DNA of 64,000 nucleotides from Mactra quadrangularis (Eukaryota; Mollusca; Bivalvia; Venerida; Mactridae): NCBI GenBank assembly GCA_025267735.1, contig CM046305.1, forward strand, positions 39,701,108-39,765,107, read 5' to 3'. Each line of letters begins with the position of its first letter. The first letter of the stretch is position 1. The notes below the pieces were generated by a model, which ran no database searches, had not been told where the DNA came from, and saw only the letters and a program-made list of their open reading frames with translations. Positions 44,001-56,000 of this stretch are shown in pieces. Position numbers and translations under genes: made by a program.

Positions 44001-47000
44001 TCGTGGTTGATAACAACTTTTAGTTTAAATTACAAATGCGTCTTAAAAGGGTTTAAATGTCATTGATATGAATTTATCATTTAATGAACAAATGTGATAT
44101 AAGTACCAACATAATACCTGAAATTATGAATTTCTGGAATCAGCTTCTCGTGTATTGATTACTAAAACAGATTTAAGAGTCAACATATGCTTTCAAACAA
44201 GTGTTGTAGTTCATGCTACCACACGTATGTAATACAGATGAATAAGAGGCATTGCATAAATAAATATTTTTAAAAATGTCATTTGTTACTTTTGTTACTG
44301 TTTTAACACATGACATTTTGTAACAGTATACATTTGTTACAGAATGTACTTACCTACATCCCGTCTTTTATAACCTGAATGTAAGCTTTTGATCATTGTC
44401 ACTATCGGCATTTCGCTATCAGAGGCTAAACTAGATCTTGACACTGTGCAAATGATTGAACACTCAAGTCCGTGCTGTTACAGGAGCAGCAATTTGAATC
44501 GCAATTCGATCGACAGCTACATCGAATCACTTTAACATATCTTCAGGGACAGACTGTAACTTATTCTTTACAGGCTGAACATTTCCATAAACAGACTCAC
44601 CACCATACTCACATAGATTTAAGACTTTGTTGTCCTTCCATATTTTAGTCTGTATGTATACTCTTCGTATGTGAAATGATGTTGCGTCATATGTTTGAAA
44701 CAAGCTTTTAACTTGCACGCACGATGTTGCACTGACTACTTTAGTAACAAACTTGTGCAAAGGGAGGTTGTTAGTGTGGCCAATTCATGATGAGTTATAG
44801 AGCATTATGATCTCTCACCAGGTTTGATGTCTACTTCCTTTGGGATGTCTACATATATCTGAACGCCTTCTTTGAACTCCGTGTAAGTTCTGGGGAGTTT
44901 TAAAACTAATGATCTTATGAAGTTAAATGATATTAAAGCTGTCTGGCATCCAATTAAGGTATACATGAAAGAGGAAGAAGTAAACACAGCTTAGGACTTT
45001 TTTTATTTAGCAATTAGTCCCGTTCTCGACTTGCCTTACTTCGTCAGACCTGAAGACAAAGTTTTGGTCAAACAAGTTAGTACGGTGGCACAACAAAACC
45101 AACAACAGTCAATAATTTTCAAATAATGACGCAGGAAAATTTGCTACATACTTACACACAAGAAAGTTAGAAATCGTTTAAGCACAAATATATTGTGTGA
45201 TGTTATTTTCATGTTGCTATTAAGACAAATAATATATCAAGTGAATAAAGCTTAATTTGGTCATAATTTCGTTTTTAAGTGATAACATTAATTTGGTGAG
45301 TTTAAAGTTTCGTACTCAGCGCTCAGACAACAAAAATACCGTGACACGAAATTTAACACTAAACATGATCAATTTTCGTCCTAACGTGCTACCGTAGTAA
45401 AATATTTCTATTTTTCAAGATCGTCACCAAAAACGGTAATGTAGGTATATAGGTTCACATCGGAAAGTAAACTCAAAATCAAAATACTACCGGTATCCAT
45501 TACTTTGTGTGACCCAACAGCTACATTTACTACGGGACAGAAGTACGGAAGCGTTGCAGCGCCTTTTAATGCAAGTAGAAAATGCATTATTTTAATTCAA
45601 TTAATTTTTTTTGATCACTTCCCCTCGTTATTTGGAGTGCAACTTTTTTGTGGGTGTTATTGTATTGATGGTCTTTCGCACAGTATAAACATATTTTCTG
45701 TTGCAATTTTGTCTAGGTCAAAAGTTGTATTGAATGGACATATATAATATCAAAAAAAAATGATAATCCCATAACAATAGCTACCAATAAAACTTGTAAT
45801 CAGTTAGCCAATCAAAATGCATTATGCTAACTATCAAGGTGAACATAACATTACGCCGAAATTTGATTGACACGATAATATGCTTATCGTTAGCTTATCA
45901 GCGCACTCCATTTGGTCACGTGATACTATTGTATTTAGTCGCCATTTTCCTTGGACAAGCTGACTACATTTCGTGTGATCAAAAACTGAGGAGTAAATCT
46001 GATTAAAATGAGAAAAGGGCAAAAAGGAAATTGTTAAAAGATGTCAGTGTGGTCTATATGATTCAGATAATCGATATCGATATCATTTGACAGGAGACAT
46101 CGTTTTGTTTACATTTCCACAGGCGAAACGTACCTTGGACAATTGTAAAAGATGAACAACTTGTATGTCTGTTCTATTGTTTGTTTCGGACCTTCTTACA
46201 AGACCGTTAGATGGATAGAATTTCTTCAATAAATGAAAATAATATAAACATATCACCAGTCTTCAAATTTAGCCGTCGGACTGTGGACCGATCGAAATAA
46301 CCGTTGGTCTAGCAACTTTTAGAATATTAGTAATGAAATTGACCAAAGTTTTCATGAAGACTGCATAGCATACAAATGATTTCAAATTGTAAAAACATAA
46401 AGTAGTAATTCTGTAAGTATAGTGCATTCATTCTGTTAGGACGTATTTTCATTTATTAAAAACAGCACAAAGAGTTGGTTTTTTCGATCACTTATTAATT
46501 GTTTCCATTATGGTTCCCTTAAATAAATAAATGAATGAATAAATGCCCTTGCAAGACAAACAGTCTACTTCCTTAATCATAAGGCATTTAAAAGACAAAA
46601 ATAGATAAAACATAGAGGCTATAATAGATTAAATTAGGGTTATCATTAACAGAACTGTCTTGAATCAAAAAATTGTAAGATAATGTTTTTGGTGGATTTT
46701 TATTTGTTGTTTTTTTTTTTAACTAAAATTCAGAACTAAGCGTGGTTTAATGATCTAGAACTGAACTGGCTGGAGTAAAAAGTTTCATGTATAATTCGGT
46801 TTTTTTCTCAACTGTCAAAGTCTAAATAATTCCAAGGTAATTGAAAACACAATATTACTCGTGCAAGAACAGAGAAAGAACACTAAGTTATTGTGAAATT
46901 ATTCATGTTTTGACAATTGAGAAAAAACGAACTATGAATAAGGAGATATTTCAGTAAATGCACTATGAATAAAATCGAACTATGAATAAGGAGATGTTAC

Positions 47001-50000
47001 AGTAAATGCATTAAATAAATAGTTTCGAACACTGTGATTTTTAAGGTATGTCGTTTCTTCTCAACTGTCAAAGCTTGAATAATTTCACGGTGACTATATG
47101 CATTGTTTTTGTTCTGGCAGCCTATTTTCTATTTAAAATATCTTGATTAAAACTTATCATACGGCATAAGACGCTTTACTCAATCATAATACACACTTTC
47201 GGAAACTCATAGGACAACAATTTTTACAAACGCATTCACCGTGGAAGTATTCATGTTGAGACAGTTGAGAAAAAAACGAACAATATAGTCCATTTTTTCT
47301 CAACTGTCGAAGTTTGAATAATTTCACATTATTGAATACACATTATCACAAAATCGTAAGTGTTAGACAAAGAGCACGAAGTCACCGTGAAATTATAAAT
47401 GTTTGACAGTTGATAAAAAAACGAACTATAAATAATTCAATTCAGTACAAACGACATTGAAAGAGTTGTGTTAACTTGTCTGCAGTCTACGTTAAAAACA
47501 AATCTAATAATTTTATTTTAGGTAATTTTAACTCTATTCTTAAGAGTCTGAGAATACTGAAATATCAGACAGAGCAAGCATGGTCCAAAATGACATTGTA
47601 AAATAGTCATAACCAAAAGCTTTTTAGCATACATAGATTTAAATTTACATTTTTCAGTGTAAAAATGTAAGCTTAGCATTGACTTTTCTTATAAGATTGA
47701 TCGACAAGAAATCCAAGTTTATCAGGTAATGGGCCCATGACTCACTTGGAGGAGCAATCTACTCGCTGGCGTAATGTTATAAAATGTGATACAAATGTGT
47801 CTAAATAGAAATAAAATGACCAGTACTCAAAAATACTCATGAGTATTGAGTACTGCTATTTCAGTATTTGAGTAAGTACGAGTATGAGTACAATTTATTT
47901 TCCTGAGTACTGAAGTGGTATTTGTACTCAAAATACTTGAGTACAAGTACCCCATGCCTGATTATACCAGTAAATATAGTCAATACAAAAAAACAACATT
48001 TTAATCGTTCTTTAGTTTTCGAATTTTTTTTAATTTATTCACCTACCAAACAATTCTGATAGTAATTTCTGAAATTCTTGGTCAACTCGTCTTCCTCCCC
48101 AATCACCACCAGAGGCTTTATGGATTTCTTTAAGTTTGTCACCGTCACCCACTTCATGAACCGTAATGTCGATAGTTCCACCTATGTATTAATAAATGTG
48201 AATACAATTATATTCCTACAATGTACTAAATGTATTATGATATTCATGAACAAAGTAAGCTTTACAAAATCTATGATTCCTAATAATTACCAAATGATCA
48301 TTTATTCACCTGTCTCCGAGAGGTCGCAGGATTTTATTTGTTTCCGGTAACATAGATTTTGGCCAAAATTGTGGGAATACACCTACCTCGCTAGTTTTAA
48401 GACTTACAATTTCAAATTCCTCAGACAAAACAACATTAAAAACACCCAACAGATATTTTGGCGCGACACCGCTGATAAATCATGCGAGCTCTCAGACAAC
48501 CAAATCTTTTAACATTGACGATCGAAATGGACGTTATCAAAATTAGCTGATTGGCTGTATAGTGCACGTATGGTACAGGTATATTCATTATTGACCATAA
48601 TGGCAAATAATAAATCCTTCCGGTGTCTGAAATTGTTATCTTAATTGTTAACGCGTGTATTATAATTCTATGTGTTTATATAAATCAACGTGATTACCTC
48701 CAGCGTCTAAGATTAAATATTTGTGTCCAGATGATAACGTTGAAAGTGAATGATCATTGTTTAAAGTTGGAAGAAGTCTACAAAACACTGATGCCGCCTC
48801 TGGTTCTAAAGCAATTAGCAGTTTTTCGTCTGATATGCCAGCCTAGAATAAATGTGATATTGGCGTGTGTCAAGCTTTTTCTCGGGATATCAAAACATAT
48901 AAAATCTTGTAACTTTGTGTCGCCGTAATTTGACAATGATTTGTGTTGACATGACGTTAATTTCAACCAAAAAATTGAACAATTTGTATTCAAATTTCAT
49001 TTCTATGAGTAAATGTACATACCTGATATACAATCTGGATTAATTCCGGGAACCGGACTTTAAACTCGCCCTAATCCGGGAGTGAAAAATTTACCCATGC
49101 ACCGTTTAATTCACTTTCTGAATAGCCATTCAATTTTGGTGAATAGAAAACACATACGTCCTTTATACAAAGGTGGGGAGGAAGGGTGGGTAACTTGTAT
49201 ATCAGGTATGTATATTTACTCATAAAAATGAAATTTGAATACGAATTGTTCAATTTCATTTCGTAAATATCATACCTGATATACAATCTGGATTTCTGAT
49301 TACACAGCAGTATCAAACGGTGGAGGGTTGTATAAACCATCTCAAAACAATAACTTTTAAACATAAAATAGTAAAGACTTACCCTTTTATATCAAAATGT
49401 AGGGTGAGTCTTCCCATTGTATATACAAAAAAATGAAGATTTTTTTCTTCTTACATATATGTACATGTCTTTTCATACTATACACAAATATGAAGATACT
49501 TGTCTTTTCCAATTATTTCAAAGTCTCAAAGATTTTCTATATACAAACTTGTATTCAGCAACTCGCCAAAAAATTGTTTCCTTAAAATCACTAATACTGA
49601 TCAAAAAACTATTCAGTATATATAACTGTCTAACAAACACTAAATACTTAAAACTGAATTGTTATTAGTTTTAAGGTAGTGTCTCACAAATGTAGATTTT
49701 TGAGACCAACCAGCAGGTTCTAAAATATGTTTGAATGATACACCTTTAAATAATGCCCATGTGGGCCCAACACTCCTAGTAGAATGTCCTTTTATCTTTC
49801 CAGTAAGTTCTTTCTTTTCTAATTTATATGTAAATTTGATCAAAATCACTATCCATTTAGAAATAGTCTGACTAGAAACAGGTTTATCAGGTTTATTTAC
49901 CGCCAGAAATAACTTTGTAACATCTTTACCTTGTACATTTCTGTACTTTTCAGTACGTTTCAAGTAGTGAAATAAACACCTTTTAGGATCTAATTTCTTA

Positions 50001-53000
50001 TCCTTTGGAAAAGCAGGTATAAAAATATTAGGAGATTCATGATTTGGTCTATCTTCCTTAGAAAGTCCAGTTCTAATGAAAGTGATACCTCTATCATAAA
50101 TATTTACTGTTGATTCTCCCAATTGAAAAGATTGTAGATCACTACATCTTCTACATGTTGTTATGGCAATTAGAAAACACATTTTCCACGTCAAATGTTT
50201 CAAAGATGCTCTATTCAATGGTTCGAAAGGTGCTTTTCTCAAACAACCTTAAACAATAGAAAGATCCCATTCTGGGGTTAGAATTTTAATAGGAGGTATT
50301 TTATTAAATATTCCTTTCAACAATCTAATAATGACAGGATGTTGACCTACGGGTATTTTATTTACAGACTGAAGAGTAGCCGAAAGCATGGATCGATAAC
50401 CACTGATAGTTTTGTACTTTAACCCTTTATCAAATAGAAAACACAGAAAATCAGCACATTCTGTTAAAGATGTATCAAGGGGATTGATGTTTCGTTCACA
50501 ACACCAGCTATTAAATGTTTGGTAATCTTATTGGACTTGCAACTGACAGTTGTAGTAAAAGAAGAAACCAGTGTTGGCTTGGCCAAGATGGAGCTATCAG
50601 AATTATTTTGTAATGATATTTTTTCATATGTTGTATGACTTTGGGTATTAATTGCCATGGAGGGAACACATAAGCAAATATGTTCTGCCATGCAATTAAT
50701 AGGGCATCCGTAGCATAATTCATTCGATGATGATTCCAAGAACAAAATAGGTGTGTCTTTTTGTTTTGGAATGTGGCAAATAGGTCTATGAGTGGAGTTC
50801 CCCACATCTGAGAGATTTTTTGAACAATCCACTCCTGTAAACACCACTCTGTCTGATGGACTACCTCCCTGCTCAGTCTGTCCTCTGTAATATTGAGTTT
50901 CCCCGGGATATGAACTGCATTGAGATAAATGTTGTTTTCTAGAGCTAGGGATCACAGTTTCAAAGTAATTTTTATCAATGTTGATAAATTTGCATACTGA
51001 TGTGTTGTCTGAGCGGACTAACACATTTTGATTCTTCAGGTAAGGTAAGAAGTGTTTGATTGTGAGAAATACTGCCTCCATTTCCAGGCAATTGATATTG
51101 AGTAGTGCTTGTATTTCTGACTGATTTCCTTGCACTGTATAGTTTTCAATGTGGCCACCCCAACCCAGTTGGCTGGCATCTGTTGTGACTGTTACAGACA
51201 TTTTCTTTGCTAGAACAGATTGACCCGAGAGCAAGTTGGCTTCCTGTACCCCCATTTTAAGTGCGGGACAAGAGAAGGAATACGTTCTACTGTGTAATTC
51301 ATTGACATTCGAATTGGACTCCAATTTTGTAACAGATGTAATTGTATGGGACGCATGAATAATCTAGCATTTGGGATAAGATAGAGACAAGATGCAATTT
51401 TTCCCAGAAGAATTAGATAATGACGTGCAGTTTTCTTCCCTTCGAGAATATTTGTCACGGAACTTTTTATCCCATTTATTCTTTCTATGGTCGGACAAAC
51501 TAGTCCAATTTCTAAAAGAAAATGACTTCCTATGTAAATCAGATTTTGAGTAGGGTAAAGATCTGATTTCTTTTTGTTCACAATAAAACCTAGGCGAAAA
51601 GAAGACTGTGAATTTTCATTAGATCTGATTACACTAAGTTTTTGGTTTGATTTGCAGCCATCCAATCGTCTAAATAAGCTGCTATTCGAACACTTTGTTG
51701 TCTAAGATATGCTATCGCAACTGATATTATCTTTGTATTCAGTCTTGGTGCCACTGTTGGACCGAAATTCAGATTTCGAAATTGATATGCTTGGTTCTGG
51801 AAATAGAACCTCAGAAATTTTCGATGCTTTTTGACAAATTTTATGTGGAAATATGCATCTTTCAGAACCACTTTTACTGCTCAGTCTCCTTTTTGTACTA
51901 AGTTTAAAACTATTGCTATAGTATCCATTTTGAAATGTTTTTTCACGAGATACCGATTCAGAGGTCGTGCGTTTATCACTGGTCTTAACTCTGTCGTTCC
52001 TTTTTTGGGAACAAGAAATAAGGTTCTGTAAAACCTGTTTGGGCTTGTTGTTTGCTTACTTTTTAATAGCGTTTTTTCTTAAAAGGTTTTGAATTTCTAA
52101 TTCATTAGATTCATTTGATTGGCAGGAAGTTTTGTTTAAATTATTCCTCGAAATTTTGGTTTCCTTAGAAACTCTAGTTTGTAGCCCTCTGATTATATCT
52201 AAGACCCATTAGTCTGTTGTTATTTTTTGCCAATCTTTTAGATATCGTGATAGACGACCTCCGACTGGTATCTCGGGATCTCGAGCTATAATACTTACTG
52301 AGTCATTTTTCATCTGTCTAGTTACTTCTTGAATTACCAGATCTTGCTTTAGTGTACTTATTTTTATTGTCTCAAGTACTTGATCTTTGTGGTAGTTTTG
52401 GAATCCGAAAATTATTCTATCTATAGGATGTCATTTTCGTGTCATTATGACTTTGGTGGTACTTATTTGAGGAAGATTCATAATTATTTGATGCTTTATT
52501 GTCATATCTAGGCCTTTTAGACGACCTTTCTGGAACAGGATCTAATTTCCTTTCTTTTATTTCTGGTAGTAAATCTTCCAGTTGTTTTTTTCTTTTCTTT
52601 ACGACTTTCTAAAATTTCTTCTAAACCTTTACTAAAAACACCTTCTCCTGACAATGGGAGATTAGAAAACACAGAAGAATCATTTAATTCATATAGAGCT
52701 GTGTCTGCCATTGTAGCAGTACGGCGTTTTATGTGGTGAAAAGCTCCAGCTCTACCAAATTGATCGAAACTTTTCGTTGTCATGCTAAAAAGATTTTTAA
52801 TTTGATCTTCAATCTCTTTCTTTTCAAAGTTATCACTTGTAATAGATTGTAAAAGATTAGCAAGTCCTTGTTGCATATATAACTGAATTGTTATTCCAAA
52901 CTTAGAGGCCAATTGTCCTCGGTTTGCTATTTTCTCGATCATTTTTCTTGGTTGTGAGAAAAGGCATTTTTGTTTCGACTTAGAAAATGAAGCTTTGGAA

Positions 53001-56000
53001 CCATGTCTTTTGATGAGGCAGCTTTTTACAATATCATCAAGTGACGGGACTCGTAAAAATTCCTCTGCTTTTAAATCCAAAGGAAATGAGTCAAAAACTT
53101 CTTCACTGTATGGAGTGAGATTGTTAGGATTTTGCATTCTAAAATTCTGATTCAAAACATCTGTCTGAGTATCATCTAATACTATACCTTTTTTGTCTTC
53201 ACATTTCTTTAATCTGCAATTTTCACCAAATATTTCAAGAAGGCCTACATTAGTGCCAACATCATTGTTATTTTTCATCAGAACTGTCTTCTGAAATATT
53301 ACTCTCTGCTATATAAGAGATTTCATCATCCTGTTTCTGACCCAATTCAAAATCTGAGTCTGAATTTGTTCCAGCACTATCTTTTTTTCTGTTGACTTTG
53401 TGTCAAAGAATTCAATATGATTTGAAGTTTTGAATCCAATTGTTCAAACTTGGAATTCCATTTTTGATCAAGCTTTTCATACTTGAAATGTTGAGAACGG
53501 CGTGGTTTGTCCACGTTGTCCAAATTTTTGGAAGTAGATGCACGTGGTTTGTCCACATCAATGTTCTCAATATTAGACGAAACTGGAGTAATATCCGAAA
53601 TTATACCACAATTTTGCTGTTCTTCGTCTGTAGAATAAGAGTTACTATCCATCGTATTCCACTAGAACGCTAACAAAAACGAGACAAAGTGTGAGCGAGT
53701 AAAAAACACGTCCGTTTTCGGTTCGCCAAAAAAAATGAATGGCTATTCAGGAAGTGAATTAAACGGTACATGGGTAAAGTTTTCACTCCCGGCTTAGGGC
53801 GAGTTTAAAGTCCGGTACCCGGAATTAATCCAGATTGTATATCAGGTATGATATTTACGAAATGAAATCGTTTGTTGTGTAAGATAGATTTAATTTCGAC
53901 AGACAGACTGACCGTAATAAATAGAAGTTTAAGTTGATAGCAGTCGATTTAAAATAAGTATAGATGTGTATTTTATATCACATTATGAATAAATTTTAAT
54001 TTTATGCATGAATTATTTAATTAGATAAATTAAAGCATATCACATTTATTAAATCCTTAGAGTATGATTTCATCTCAGACAATAGAAAGACTTTTTATTC
54101 CGGCAATTCTATATATTATACTGCCGAAATATCATTAAGTATAACAATATGGAATTAAAAAGACATAATACAAAGATACATAAAATTATTAAAACTAGAA
54201 CAAAACTATTGTTTAAATTATTTAGAGTACAAATTGCAGATAAACTGCGTTTTTAAAGTGGAGTTAAAATAAACCAAAGGGATGTTTTACTTTTGAATCG
54301 CAGAATTATTCATTAATGATTATTTTTAGTTTTTACTTTAATTTGATTATGTAAATTGGTTCAGTTATAAAAATGTCAATTAACTCCTCACAGGTTTTGT
54401 AACAGCTTCCGTATTAAATACTTTTGATAACTTTATCCCAGAGTCATCTTATTGGCTTCAATATGGAATCAAGAATTTCTAGTAAAAAGGAAATTTGAGT
54501 TACTGTATAATCCATAAAGTGCATTAGTTTCATTCAAACATTATGTAGAATGTGTGCGAAATAGTCATTTTAAGAGAATATTTAAGCAAATTTGACTCGT
54601 TTTGAAATATGAATCTATAAATTTTGTAATAATTTTTTCAGTACTACATGTGATAAAGTAACCTTACTTCTTTCGCAGCTTCCCGCATAAATTGCTTTGC
54701 AGCATCATCCCAAATAGCTGGAACTGTCAAAACCCACTCGAAATCTTCATCTGCCAATGACGCACTGGTGCTCGCCCCAGAACTTGCAATAGAAGTTCCA
54801 GCTTTTGTCATTAGGTCATTTTTCAAACATTTTATTGCTTCAGCAAATACCTTTAAAGCTGGCAACTTTTTCTTTGCAACTTCATCTATTATCATCAGTT
54901 TCCTGTCGATTTTCTTTAAATAAATCAATGAAAACAGATTTTAGCAAGTTGAATGGCATAAAGTATTTAAATTGTTGTGAATATTTCCATTTTTAAATTC
55001 ATGAATAATTGTAGTTTCATAACACAACTATCTGATTAGCTCAATTAGTAGGACGTTTTGCTAAGAATTAAAGGGGTCATAGGTTCGATTCTCGGGCGGG
55101 ACTTTCAAACCTTTGTGCTGTATATTCATAATTAATACCTTTACATAGTAGTGAGTTAGTCGACTGTCACCTCAAAACGACTGTAAAAATTTAAAATTTC
55201 GGCGTTAAGATTCGTACATTATAATTTTTCAGGGTAGCTATCTAAGCTGACTTTCGGAGTAGCTCTATTCTTTTTCTATTTATAAAATCTCATTCTATTG
55301 GACAAATGAAAAATGGCGTACTAGGAAGTAGGGAAAATCCCTGCTTTTGTTGGTCGGAAAAAGAAAAGACTAGAAGAACTTCAATCAACGTTTCTCCCGC
55401 GTTCGTAAAGTTTGGATTTGTTTAAGGGTATATCAGTTTTTGAAATTGAAAAAAATCTACATAGTTGGTCAGGTAACTAAATAAATTAAAATATCGATAA
55501 ATTTCAAATAATTTTGATATATTTTGTAAGTAATGCATCAAGTGTATAGACGTGACAGTGGAAATACCAAAAACTCAACAAATAAGACATTTAGAAGAAA
55601 ATGAAACATTTATCGTTACCTTGAAATAACTTTCCGAACGTCAGTCCAAACATATTATTAAAATACTTTTTTTTCTATTTCAAAAACTGATACACTCTTA
55701 AAAATCGTAGATCTTTTCGTAAGCGTTATAATGCTTTATAAATGAAGTAATGTATATTTATTTTTCCAACGTTTACTATTCCATGGTTAAAATCATATTA
55801 ACGTGAGTCAGGTAATAGTAAAAATTGCACAACGCAAGAATTTCATGACTGGCCTTTTGGATTCGGGGTTTATACGTTTGCTTTTAGACTTACTGTTCCA
55901 TATGTATTCAAGGAGGCCGCCTTTGAACATTTCTACCAAAATTGTTTATGTTCGCTAGAAAATAAGGCAAATCGTTTAGTCATTCTAATAAGGAGTAATC

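Larger units (their letters stand above)
48973..53868 (-). mobile_element. DIRS-type tyrosine-recombinase retrotransposon (decayed ORFs, intact terminal architecture)
   Basis: About 4.9 kb on the minus strand, with ORFs in DIRS order: gag-like, reverse transcriptase/RNase H, tyrosine recombinase. Inverted terminal repeats of about 115 bp (49018-49132 and 53736-53850) share GGACTTTAAACTCGCCCTAA and CGTTTAATTCACTT. An internal complementary region (49194-49294) is complementary to the extreme left end and then to the extreme right end, joined together. There is no long direct repeat and no target duplication, as expected for this order. It sits in HSPA12-like intron 3, 130 bp upstream of exon 4 and in the same orientation as the gene. 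Confidence 0.9.

Noticed and set aside
45505..46022. Short open frames near 45.5-46.0 kb
   Set aside because: No domain, hydrophobic low-complexity content, no splice context; treated as chance.
48078..48350. 90-codon plus-strand open frame
   Set aside because: It is the antisense shadow of HSPA12-like exon 5 (48047-48181).
48623..48928. 101-codon plus-strand open frame
   Set aside because: It is the antisense shadow of HSPA12-like exon 4 (48698-48842).
49417..49668. 83-codon plus-strand open frame
   Set aside because: Lies in the DIRS untranslated region antisense to the recombinase end; AT-rich with no family.
55033..55105. A functional tRNA gene
   Set aside because: A and B boxes are present but the acceptor stem does not pair and no clean anticodon arm forms; the SINE-type tail follows.
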